From: Azospirillum formosense
GTDB taxonomy: Bacteria; Pseudomonadota; Alphaproteobacteria; Azospirillales; Azospirillaceae
Direction of reading: 5' to 3'
DNA: 64,000 bases
Assembly: GCF_040500525.1 (NCBI RefSeq)
Contig: NZ_CP159403.1
Span: forward strand, 1,100,001-1,164,000
Positions 25,696-33,890 of this stretch are shown in pieces. Numbering within the stretch: the first letter of the stretch is position 1; each line of letters starts with the position of its first letter. A program made the translations under genes and the position numbers. The notes under the pieces were generated by a model. The model saw only the letters and a program-made list of their open reading frames with translations. It was not told the DNA's origin and ran no database searches.

Positions 25696-27165
25696 GTGAG
25701 CACGGAAACGTCCGTTGAGAGCGCCGCCAGTCTGTCCCTGCTCGACCGCATGATGGTCGAAGGCAAGATGGCGCGCGAAGAGGGCCAGCGGCCCTACGCC
25801 CGCGATCTTCTGACCGAATTCGTCGACCAGGTCCTCGCCGAGACCGGCGACGCCTCCGCCGTCGACGTGGTCGAGGCGATCAACCAGCGCATCGCGCAGA
25901 TCGACGAGCTGATCAGCGACCAGCTGAACGAGGTCATGCACCACCCCGACTTCCAGAAGCTGGAAGCGACGTGGCGCGGCCTGAACTACCTCGTCATGAA
26001 CACCGAGACCTCGACGACGCTGAAGCTGCGCGTCCTCAACGTCTCCCGCAAGGACCTCCAGAAGGACCTGGACAGCGCGGTCGAGTTCGACCAGAGCGCC
26101 ATGTTCAAGATGGTCTACGAGGCCGAGTACGGCACGCTGGGCGGCACGCCCTACAGCATGCTGGTCGGCGACTACGAGTTCGGCCGCCATCCGCAGGACA
26201 TCTCCCTGCTGGAGAAGATGTCCAACCTCGCCGCCGCTGCCCACGCGCCGTTCATCAGCGCCGTGTCGCCGGCGATGTTCGACATGGAGAGCTTCAGCGA
26301 GCTGGGCGCCCCGCGCGACCTGTCGAAGATTTTCGAGACGGCCGAGATGGTGAAGTGGCGGTCCTTCCGCGCGTCGGAGGATTCCCGCTACGTCTCTCTG
26401 ACCATGCCGCACGTCCTGATGCGCCTGCCCTACGGCCCGAACACCGTTCCGGTCGAAGGCATGAACTTCATCGAGGACACCGACGGCCGCGATCATTCCA
26501 AGTACCTGTGGGGCAACGCCTCCTGGGCCCTGGCCGCGCGCATCACCGACAGCTTCGCCAAGCACGGCTGGACCGCGGCCATCCGCGGCGTGGAAGGCGG
26601 CGGCAAGGTCGAGGGTCTGCCCAGCCACACCTTCAAGACCGACGAGGGCGACATCGCCCTGAAGTGCCCGACGGAGATCGCCATCACCGATCGCCGTGAG
26701 AAGGAGCTGAACGACCTCGGCTTCATCTCGCTGGTCCACTGCAAGAACACGGATTACGCGGCGTTCTTCAGCGGCCAGACCACCAACAAGCCGAAGGTCT
26801 ACAACACCGACGAGGCCAACGCGAACGCCCGCATCTCCGCGATGCTGCCGTACATGCTGGTGTCGTCGCGCTTCGCCCATTACCTGAAGGTGATGCTGCG
26901 CGACAAGATCGGCGCCTTCCTGACGCGCAACAACATCACGGACCACCTGAACACCTGGATCGCCAACTACGTCCTGCTGGACGACGAGGCGTCGCAGGGC
27001 ACGAAGGCCCGTTTCCCGCTGCGCGAGGCCCGCATCGACGTCTACGACGTGCCGGGCCGTCCGGGCGTCTACCGCGCCAACATCTTCCTGCGTCCGCATT
27101 TCCAGCTCGAAGAGCTGTCGGCCTCCATCCGCATGGTCGCCGAACTGCCGGCGCCGGAAGCCTGA
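25696..27165 (+). CDS. tssC: T6SS contractile-sheath large subunit TssC
   Basis: A 489-residue TssC/VipB starting at GTG 25696 after a CGGAG site. Typical blocks are FQKLEATWRGLNYLV, EYGTLGGTPYSMLVGDYEF, MRLPYGPNTVPVEGM, LPSHTFKTDEGDIALKCPTE and the C-terminal RPHFQLEELSASIRMVAELP. Together with TssB it forms the sheath recycled by ClpV. Length and motifs are normal. It lies 49 bases after tssB. Confidence 0.97.
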   Translation: MSTETSVESAASLSLLDRMMVEGKMAREEGQRPYARDLLTEFVDQVLAETGDASAVDVVEAINQRIAQIDELISDQLNEVMHHPDFQKLEATWRGLNYLVMNTETSTTLKLRVLNVSRKDLQKDLDSAVEFDQSAMFKMVYEAEYGTLGGTPYSMLVGDYEFGRHPQDISLLEKMSNLAAAAHAPFISAVSPAMFDMESFSELGAPRDLSKIFETAEMVKWRSFRASEDSRYVSLTMPHVLMRLPYGPNTVPVEGMNFIEDTDGRDHSKYLWGNASWALAARITDSFAKHGWTAAIRGVEGGGKVEGLPSHTFKTDEGDIALKCPTEIAITDRREKELNDLGFISLVHCKNTDYAAFFSGQTTNKPKVYNTDEANANARISAMLPYMLVSSRFAHYLKVMLRDKIGAFLTRNNITDHLNTWIANYVLLDDEASQGTKARFPLREARIDVYDVPGRPGVYRANIFLRPHFQLEELSASIRMVAELPAPEA

Positions 27166-27204
27166 TCCCCTCCCCACCGAACGCATCGTCCGGAGTAAAT
27201 CCGC

Positions 27205-27720
27205 ATGTCTATGATCATTCTCGATATCCCCAACGTCCAGGGGGAGTCCGCGGTGGAGATCGCCGGGGGCGTGGTGTTCAAGGACATGATCCTGTGCGAA
27301 TCCCTGTCGCAGGACATGACCGTCGAAATGGAAGTGTCGACCAACGCCCGCCGCACGGTCCACACCCCGAAGGTCGAGAACATCACGCTTGAGCGCAAGT
27401 GGGACCGGGCCTCGCCCAAGCTGATCTCGCTGCTGCTGCGCTCGGCCAACTCCGACACGGCGAAGAAGCAGTGGACCATCCATTGCCTGAAGCCGATCGG
27501 CGACACCCACCAGTGGGGCGAGTTCCTGACGATCGAGCTGACCAACCCGCTGATCGCCAAGCACAGCCTGAGCGTCAACGAGGGCGACACGACCGAGACC
27601 ATCGAGATCAACGCCACCGAGATCTACTGGACCTACAAGCGCTACACCGAGGAGCAGAAGCACGAAGGCGGTGGCGGCGTGAAGTTCAACCTGCTGAAGG
27701 GCACCGTGTCCGACAGCTGA
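27205..27720 (+). CDS. hcp: Hcp-family T6SS tube protein, main copy
   Basis: A 171-residue Hcp next to tssBC, the usual place for the structural tube protein. Features are IILDIPNVQGES at the start, TLERKWDRASPKLISLLLRS in the middle and a final WTYKRYTEEQKHEGGGGVKFNL. It differs from the distal Hcp at 8310-8867. Two strong stem-loops immediately follow the stop codon and could stabilise an hcp message or lower read-through into tssE. Confidence 0.95.
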   Translation: MSMIILDIPNVQGESAVEIAGGVVFKDMILCESLSQDMTVEMEVSTNARRTVHTPKVENITLERKWDRASPKLISLLLRSANSDTAKKQWTIHCLKPIGDTHQWGEFLTIELTNPLIAKHSLSVNEGDTTETIEINATEIYWTYKRYTEEQKHEGGGGVKFNLLKGTVSDS

Positions 27721-27751
27721 GGTGGTGAATAACCATCTCCCCGACGCTCAC

Positions 27752-27799
27752 GCGCAAACTTCGTTTGCGCTGACGCGACAGGCGGACCAAAGGTCCGCC
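27752..27799 (+). terminator. Paired stem-loops after hcp, probable attenuator
   Basis: GCGCAAAC-TTC-GTTTGCGC at 27752-27770 and GGCGGACC-AAA-GGTCCGCC at 27781-27799 are two perfect eight-pair hairpins. They are enclosed by outer arms CTCCCCG and CGGGGAG. There is no U-run. The tssE-H genes continue beyond, so this is more likely a processing or attenuation point, or an inserted palindromic repeat, than an operon end. The rest of the gap to 27922 holds a GTGTGC/GCACAC hairpin. Confidence 0.6.
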
Positions 27800-27922
27800 G
27801 AAAGCGGGGAGAGGGAAGGGTGAGGGGGTGTGCATGTCGGCACGTCCGGCACACGCGCGCCCCCCTCGTCCCGACCTTCTGCCCGGAGGGGAGAAGGAAT
27901 TGAAGCTCCAACGGACACGGCG

Positions 27923-28396
27923 ATGACCCAGCCCAAGACGATGACCGGTGGACGGTCGCTGCTGTTCGAACGGCTGATCGACTTCGAACCGGACCACCCG
28001 ACGGGCGACGAACCGTCCGCCACGGTGCTGTCCATGCCCGACCTCAAGGCGTCAATCCGGCGCGAGGTCGCCCGCATCCTCGACAGCCGCAGCACCGGCA
28101 CCCGCCGCCCCGACCTCGGCGGAACGGCGCTGGACTATGGGATTTCCGACATCACGCATCTGGACGCCGCCTCCGACGCCGACCGCCGTCAGGTGGAGCG
28201 GATGGTGCGGCAGGCCATCATCGATTTCGAGCCGCGGCTGAAGCGCCCGCGGGTGACCGTCAGCGCCGGAACCGGGCGCGGCACCATGGTCACCAGCATC
28301 TCCGGTGAGGTCGTGGCGGGCACCGTCACCGAACGGCTGGAGTTCGACGTGGGCCTGCGCGGCCCCGGCCCCAACGAGCCGAGCCAGTCCGGCTGA
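27923..28396 (+). CDS. tssE: T6SS baseplate protein TssE
   Basis: A 157-residue gp25-like baseplate component. Conserved points are SLLFERLIDF near the N terminus, LKASIRREVARILDSRS, ALDYGISDITHLDA and RQAIIDFEPRLKRPRVTV, which includes the I-x-x-F-E-P-R motif. I chose ATG 27923 because it gives the standard short N terminus; the frame is open upstream into the repeat-rich gap. tssF follows 14 bases later. Confidence 0.92.
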   Translation: MTQPKTMTGGRSLLFERLIDFEPDHPTGDEPSATVLSMPDLKASIRREVARILDSRSTGTRRPDLGGTALDYGISDITHLDAASDADRRQVERMVRQAIIDFEPRLKRPRVTVSAGTGRGTMVTSISGEVVAGTVTERLEFDVGLRGPGPNEPSQSG

Positions 28397-28410
28397 AAGG
28401 ACGCACCAGG

Positions 28411-30207
28411 ATGCGGCGCGAGGATCTCCTCGACCATTACGAACGCGAGCTTCTCTACGTCCGCCGGGCGGGCGAAGCCTTCGCGCGCAGCTATCCCAAG
28501 ATCGCGCGCCGTCTGGCGCTGGGACCCGATCAGGCCGCCGACCCGAACGTGGAGCGGCTGATCGAGTCCTTCGCCTTCCTGTCCGGGCGCCTGCAGCTGA
28601 ATCTGGAGCGCGAGTTCCCCCGCTTCTCCGAGGCGCTGCTCGGCATCCTGCACCCGCAGATGATCGCGCCGATCCCGGCCATGGGCATCGCGCGGATGGA
28701 GCCGACGCCCGGCGAGGGGCGGCTGACCGGCGGCTTCCGCGTGCCGCGGGGTACCCCGCTGCACGCCGTGGCCGAGGACAACATCCGCTGCCGCTTCCGC
28801 ACCGCCTATGACGTGACGCTGTGGCCGGTCGCGGTGACCGACGCCGCGGTGGAGCCGGCGGACCGCTACGACTTCCTCGACGGCGCCGCCACTGCCTCGG
28901 TGCTGCGGCTGCGGCTGGAGACGCGCAACCAGTCCTTCGAGAATCTGCCGATCGACACACTGCGGCTGTTCATCGACGGCGAGACGATCCTCACCTCCGC
29001 CCTGCACGAGCTGTTCCTGTGCGGCGTGGTCGAGATCGCCTACGTCCAGCCCGGCAAGCCGCCGGTGCGGCTGCGCGGCGAGAACCTGATCGCCCCGGTG
29101 GGCTTCGGCCCCGACGAGACGGTGCTGCCCCACCCCAGGCACGCCCAGCCGGCCTACGGCCTGCTGCAGGAGTATTTCGAGTTTCCGCAGAAGTTCGACT
29201 TCTACGACCTGCCGCTTCCCCGGGGGCGGCTGTCGGGGGAGGTCGTGGACATCCTGATCGCGGTGTCGCGCCCGCTGCCCAACCGGCTGACCCTGCGCAA
29301 GGACAGCTTCGTCCTCGGCTGCACGCCCATCGTCAACCTGTTCAACCGCACCGCCGAGCCGATCCGGCTGAACCACCGGCGCACCGCCTACCGCGTCGTT
29401 CCCGACGCCCTGCGCGAGCGCACCACCGAGGTCCATTCGATCCTGGAGGTCAGCGGCCTGCGCGACGGCGACGGCATGCACCACCGCTACGTCCCGCTCT
29501 TCTCGCACCAGCACGCCGAGGCGGAGACCGAGCCGCGCGGCTTCTGGCTGGCCGCGCGCGAGCCGACCCAGCGCGACGACGTGCCGGGCACCGACCTGCA
29601 TCTCAGCCTGCACCACCTCGACCTGACGCCGACCGACCCGGCGGACGAGACGCTCCTGGTGCGCACGCTCTGCACCAACCGGGCGCTGGCGGAGCAGGTG
29701 CCGGCGGGTGCGGCGCTGATGATCGAGGAAGCGGCGCCCATCGCCACCATCCGCTGCCTGCACAAGCCGACGCCCGGCCGCCCGGCCCCGGCGGGCGGTT
29801 CCTCGGCCTGGAAATTGATCTCGCACCTGTCGGTCAACCATCTCAGCCTCACCGGAGACGCCGAGGGGCTGCGCGCCCTGCAGTCGATCCTGCTGCTGCA
29901 CGCGCCCGACGACCCGTCCGCCCAGCACCAGATCCGCGGCGTGCAGGGCCTGTCCTCCCGTCCGGTGCTCCACCGCATGGGGCAGGACGCCTGGCGCGGC
30001 TTCGTGCGCGGGCTGGAGGTCACGGTCGACCTGGACGAGCGGAACTTCGTCGGGGCTAGCCCGCTGGTGTTCGGCGGGGTGCTCAGCCGCTTCCTCGGGC
30101 TCTACGTCAACGTCAACGCCTTCGCCCAGCTTCGGCTGCGCTCGGTGCAACGGGAAGGGGTGTGGAAGGCATGGTCGCGCCTTGCCGGCAGCCAGCCGGT
30201 CCTGTGA
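28411..30207 (+). CDS. tssF: T6SS baseplate protein TssF
   Basis: A 598-residue TssF. The N terminus reads LLDHYERELLYVRRAGEAFA followed by YPKIARRL and the FAFLSGRLQLNLEREFPRFSEALL block, all typical. The C-terminal GVLSRFLGLYVNVNAFAQL is also characteristic. TssF forms the baseplate wedge with TssE, TssG and TssK. An AAAGGA site precedes ATG 28411. Its 3' end overlaps the start of tssG. Confidence 0.95.
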   Translation: MRREDLLDHYERELLYVRRAGEAFARSYPKIARRLALGPDQAADPNVERLIESFAFLSGRLQLNLEREFPRFSEALLGILHPQMIAPIPAMGIARMEPTPGEGRLTGGFRVPRGTPLHAVAEDNIRCRFRTAYDVTLWPVAVTDAAVEPADRYDFLDGAATASVLRLRLETRNQSFENLPIDTLRLFIDGETILTSALHELFLCGVVEIAYVQPGKPPVRLRGENLIAPVGFGPDETVLPHPRHAQPAYGLLQEYFEFPQKFDFYDLPLPRGRLSGEVVDILIAVSRPLPNRLTLRKDSFVLGCTPIVNLFNRTAEPIRLNHRRTAYRVVPDALRERTTEVHSILEVSGLRDGDGMHHRYVPLFSHQHAEAETEPRGFWLAAREPTQRDDVPGTDLHLSLHHLDLTPTDPADETLLVRTLCTNRALAEQVPAGAALMIEEAAPIATIRCLHKPTPGRPAPAGGSSAWKLISHLSVNHLSLTGDAEGLRALQSILLLHAPDDPSAQHQIRGVQGLSSRPVLHRMGQDAWRGFVRGLEVTVDLDERNFVGASPLVFGGVLSRFLGLYVNVNAFAQLRLRSVQREGVWKAWSRLAGSQPVL

Positions 30208-31262
30208 CGGGCTTTCCCATGAATCCCCCCGCTCTGATCGACCGGCTGGAGGCCGAGCCCTGGGGCTTCGACCTGCTGCAGGCCATCGCCCTGCTGGAGC
30301 GCGCCGCCCCCGGTCTGGCCCCGCTCGGCACCGGCATCGACCCGGAGCAGGAGGCCGTCCGCATCGAGCACGACCCCAGCTTCGTCTTCCCCGCCAGCGA
30401 CGTCGTCGAGGCGCGGCGAACCGAGGACGGGCGCGGCGTCGTGCGCTCCCCCGTGCTGGGTGTGGCGGGCATCAACGGCCCCCTGCCCTACGTTGCCACC
30501 GAACTGCTCGTCGAGCGGGCGGCGCGGCGCGACACGGCGGGCTCGGCCTTCTACGACATCTTCAACCACCGCCTGATGTCGATCTTCTACCGCACCCGTC
30601 AGGGAAGCCTGCCCCTGCTGGAGCGCGACCCGGAACGCACCCTGATGGCCCGCGTGCTGCGCGCGCTGGCCGGCATCGGCACGCCCGGCCTGGAGCAGCG
30701 CCTGCCCGGCACGCCCGACCGCATGCTGCTGGCCTTCTCCGGCATCCTCGCCAACCGGCGCCGCTCCTCCGCGGGGCTGGAAGCGATCCTCGGCGCCGTC
30801 TTCCGGGTCAGGGTCAGGGTGGAGAGCTTCGTCGGGCGCTGGCTGCCGCTGGACGAGGAGAGCCGGACCCGCATCGGGGGCGGCTTCGGCGCGCGGAACA
30901 ACAGCCTGGGCCGCACGGTGGTGCTGGGCCGCCGCGTCTGGGACCAGCAGAGCTGCTACGCCATCGAACTGACGCTCGACAGCCTGGAGCGCTTCCGCGA
31001 GTTCCTGCCCGACGGGCGGCATCACCAGACGCTCTGCGCGCTCGCCCGCTTCCACACCGGGGACGGCATGGACTTCCGCATCGTGCTGGTGCTGGAGGCC
31101 GCCAGGGTGCCGCCGACGCGCCTGTCCACCAAGCCCCAGGAGGGCAGCCGCCTCGGCTGGACCTCCTGGCTGCGGGCGCCGGGCCGCCCGAATGTGAAGG
31201 ACGGGCGCCTGACCCTCGCCCCCGCCCCGCCCGCAACGTCATCCCAGGGAGCCGTCCCGTGA
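30171..31262 (+). CDS. tssG: T6SS baseplate protein TssG
   Basis: A 363-residue TssG. Conserved parts are LEAEPWGFDLLQAIALLER, VAGINGPLPYVATELL, FYDIFNHRLMSIFYR and the C-terminal LARFHTGDGMDFRIVLVL. It lies inside the end of tssF by 37 bases when started at ATG 30171; a GTG three codons upstream and an ATG at 30220 are possible alternatives. It completes the baseplate wedge. Its stop overlaps the GTG start of tssH by four bases. Confidence 0.92.
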   Translation: MVAPCRQPAGPVTGFPMNPPALIDRLEAEPWGFDLLQAIALLERAAPGLAPLGTGIDPEQEAVRIEHDPSFVFPASDVVEARRTEDGRGVVRSPVLGVAGINGPLPYVATELLVERAARRDTAGSAFYDIFNHRLMSIFYRTRQGSLPLLERDPERTLMARVLRALAGIGTPGLEQRLPGTPDRMLLAFSGILANRRRSSAGLEAILGAVFRVRVRVESFVGRWLPLDEESRTRIGGGFGARNNSLGRTVVLGRRVWDQQSCYAIELTLDSLERFREFLPDGRHHQTLCALARFHTGDGMDFRIVLVLEAARVPPTRLSTKPQEGSRLGWTSWLRAPGRPNVKDGRLTLAPAPPATSSQGAVP

Positions 31263-33874
31263 CCGCCGACATCAAGTCCCTCATCGGAAAGCTCGACCGC
31301 GACGGGCGCAAGGTTCTCGAACGCTCCGCCGCGCTGTGCGTCTCGCAGACCCATTACGACGTCGAGGCGGAGCATGTGCTGCTCGCCCTGCTGCGGCTGA
31401 AGGACGCCGCCGTCGCCGGCATCCTGCGCCATTACGGCGTCGAGGCGGGCCGGCTGGAAACGGAGCTGGACGCGGCGCTGGACCGCATCCGCCGCGGCAA
31501 CAGCCGCACCCCGGCCTTCTCCCCCCGCGTGCCGGAGATGCTGGAGACGGCCCTGCTGATCTCCGTCACCCATCTGGACAGCCCGCAGATCGTCCTGCCG
31601 GCCATCCTCTGGGCCGCGGTCGCCTGCGATTCCGTGCGGGCGGTGGTCACGGAATCCGCCCCGTCCCTGCTCGCCCTGCCGCGCGAACGCACCGCGTCCG
31701 ACCTGCCGGAGCTGGTCCGCGTCCTGAAGGAGGGCGGACCGTCCGCCACCGCCTCCGAATCCTCTTCCGCCGCCGCTCCAGTCTCCGCCGCCTCGGACGG
31801 GCGGGCCATGCTGGACCAGTACAGCCAGGACCTGACCGCCCAGGCCAAGGCCGGGAAGATCGATCCGGTGATCGGACGCGACCGCGAGATCCGGCAGGTC
31901 ATCGACGTGATGATGCGCCGCCGCCAGAACAACCCGATCCTGGTCGGCGACCCCGGCGTCGGCAAGACCGCCATCGTCGAAGGGCTGGCCCTGCGCATCG
32001 CCGAGGGCGACGTGCCGCCGCCGCTGCGCGGCATGGTCATCCGCATGCTCGACCTCGGGCTCCTGCAGGCCGGGGCCGGGGTCAAGGGCGAGTTCGAGAA
32101 CCGGCTGAAGTCGATCATCAAGGAGGTCTCGGCCTCTCCCGTGCCGATGGTCGTCTTCATCGACGAGGCGCATGCGCTGATCGGCGCCGGCGGGGCCGCC
32201 GGCCAGGGCGACGCCGCCAACCTGTTGAAGCCCGCCCTGGCGCGCGGCGAGTTCCGCACCATCGCCGCCACCACCTGGGCCGAGTACAAGAAGTATTTCG
32301 AGAAGGACCCGGCGCTGGCCCGCCGCTTCCAGCCCGTCTCGGTGCCGGAGCCGGACGAGACGGCGGCGGCGGCCATGCTGCGCGGCCTCGCCCGCCGCTT
32401 CGAGGAGCATCACGGGGTCCGCGTGCTCGACGACGGCATCGCCGCCGCGGTGGCGCTGTCCGCCCGCTACATCCCCGCCCGCCAGTTGCCCGACAAGGCG
32501 ATCAGCGTGCTCGACACCGCCTGCGCCCGCGTCGCCATCGCCCGCAGCTCCAAGCCCGAGGCCATCGAGGCGATGGAGCGGGAGGACGCCATCCTGGCCC
32601 GCGAGGCGGAGCGGCTGGAGGCCGAACCCGGCACCGCCCACCACGCCCGCCTGTCGCAGATTTCGCAACGCCGCGGCGCGCTGGCCCTGGAGAAGGCCGC
32701 GCTGGACGAACGCTGGACGCGCGAGCGCGATCTGGTCGATGCGGTGGAGGCCGCGTTGAAGGCCGGCCACACGGTGGAGGCCGCCGCCGCGACAGAGAAG
32801 CTGAAGGCCGTGCAGGGCGACAGCCCGCTCGTCCCGCACCGGGTGGACGGCGCCGTCGTCGCCGCCGTGGTGTCGAACTGGACCGGCATCCCGGTCGGCT
32901 CGATGTCCAAGGACGATCTGGAGGTGGTCGCCACTCTGGAGGACCGCATGGCCGCCCGCGTCGTCGGCCAGCCGCAGGCGCTCCAGGCCATCGCGCGGGC
33001 CGTGCGCGGCTACCGCGCCGGGCTGGGCGAGCCGCACCGCCCCATCGGCGTCTTCCTGCTGAGCGGCCCCAGCGGCGTCGGCAAGACCGAAACCGCCCTG
33101 GCGCTCGCCGAACTGCTGAACGGCGGCGAGGACAGCCTGATCACCATCAACATGTCGGAGTATCAGGAGGCCCACGCCGTGGCGACCCTGCGCGGCGCCC
33201 CGCCGGGCTATGTCGGCTACGGCAGCGGCGGCGTGCTGACCGAGGCGGTGCGCCGCCGCCCTCACGCCGTGGTGCTGATGGACGAGGTGGAGAAAGCCCA
33301 CCCCGACGTGCTGGACATGTTCTATCAGGTCTTCGACAAGGGCGTGCTGGAGGACGGCGAGGGGGTGGAGGTGGACTTCCGCAACACGCTGATCCTGCTG
33401 ACCAGCAACCTGGGCGATACCGAGCTGTTCGCGCTCGGCCGCGAGGCTCTCGACGCCGGGCGCATCGGCGAGGCGCGCGAGGAGGGGCTGGCCGCCATCT
33501 CCGACGTGCTGCGCCGCCGCTTCCGCCCGGCCTTCCTCGGCCGCCTGTCCGTCGTGCCCTACTACCCGCTCAGCGAGGCGCAGATCCGCCGCATCGTGAC
33601 GATGAAGCTGGACAGGCTGCAACGCCGCACCGCCGGCAACCGCGGCGCCGAGCTGGCCGTCACCGACGCGGCGGTGGAGGCGCTGGTTCTGCGGGCGCTG
33701 AACTCCGACGCCGGGGCGCGCATGATCGACACGTTGCTGTCGGAGTTCGTGGTGCCGGAGGTGGCGATCCGCATCCTCGACCGCGTCGCCGCCGGCCGGC
33801 CGGTGGGCCGCATCACCGTGGACCACGGGGCGGACGGGCGCTTCACCGTGAGCGTGGACGGCACGGCGGCCTGA
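31259..33874 (+). CDS. tssH: T6SS sheath-recycling AAA+ ATPase TssH (ClpV)
   Basis: An 871-residue Clp/Hsp100 ATPase. An N-terminal Clp repeat domain (about 1-150) is followed by a linker rich in Ser and Ala. The first AAA+ module has Walker A GDPGVGKT near 234 and Walker B VVFIDEAHALIGAG. A middle helical region carries the coiled coil, and the second module has GPSGVGKT near 604 and VVLMDEVEKAHPDV. The LNSDAGARMIDTLL segment near the end is typical of ClpV. It pulls apart contracted TssBC sheaths. The GTG start at 31259 overlaps the tssG stop. Confidence 0.97.
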   Translation: MTADIKSLIGKLDRDGRKVLERSAALCVSQTHYDVEAEHVLLALLRLKDAAVAGILRHYGVEAGRLETELDAALDRIRRGNSRTPAFSPRVPEMLETALLISVTHLDSPQIVLPAILWAAVACDSVRAVVTESAPSLLALPRERTASDLPELVRVLKEGGPSATASESSSAAAPVSAASDGRAMLDQYSQDLTAQAKAGKIDPVIGRDREIRQVIDVMMRRRQNNPILVGDPGVGKTAIVEGLALRIAEGDVPPPLRGMVIRMLDLGLLQAGAGVKGEFENRLKSIIKEVSASPVPMVVFIDEAHALIGAGGAAGQGDAANLLKPALARGEFRTIAATTWAEYKKYFEKDPALARRFQPVSVPEPDETAAAAMLRGLARRFEEHHGVRVLDDGIAAAVALSARYIPARQLPDKAISVLDTACARVAIARSSKPEAIEAMEREDAILAREAERLEAEPGTAHHARLSQISQRRGALALEKAALDERWTRERDLVDAVEAALKAGHTVEAAAATEKLKAVQGDSPLVPHRVDGAVVAAVVSNWTGIPVGSMSKDDLEVVATLEDRMAARVVGQPQALQAIARAVRGYRAGLGEPHRPIGVFLLSGPSGVGKTETALALAELLNGGEDSLITINMSEYQEAHAVATLRGAPPGYVGYGSGGVLTEAVRRRPHAVVLMDEVEKAHPDVLDMFYQVFDKGVLEDGEGVEVDFRNTLILLTSNLGDTELFALGREALDAGRIGEAREEGLAAISDVLRRRFRPAFLGRLSVVPYYPLSEAQIRRIVTMKLDRLQRRTAGNRGAELAVTDAAVEALVLRALNSDAGARMIDTLLSEFVVPEVAIRILDRVAAGRPVGRITVDHGADGRFTVSVDGTAA

Positions 33875-33890
33875 CCGGGGAGCGGCGAGA

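Noticed and set aside
28052..30150. Long minus-strand open frames opposite tssE and tssF
   Set aside because: tssE and tssF are clear on the plus strand; the antisense frames are GC-driven and lack domains.
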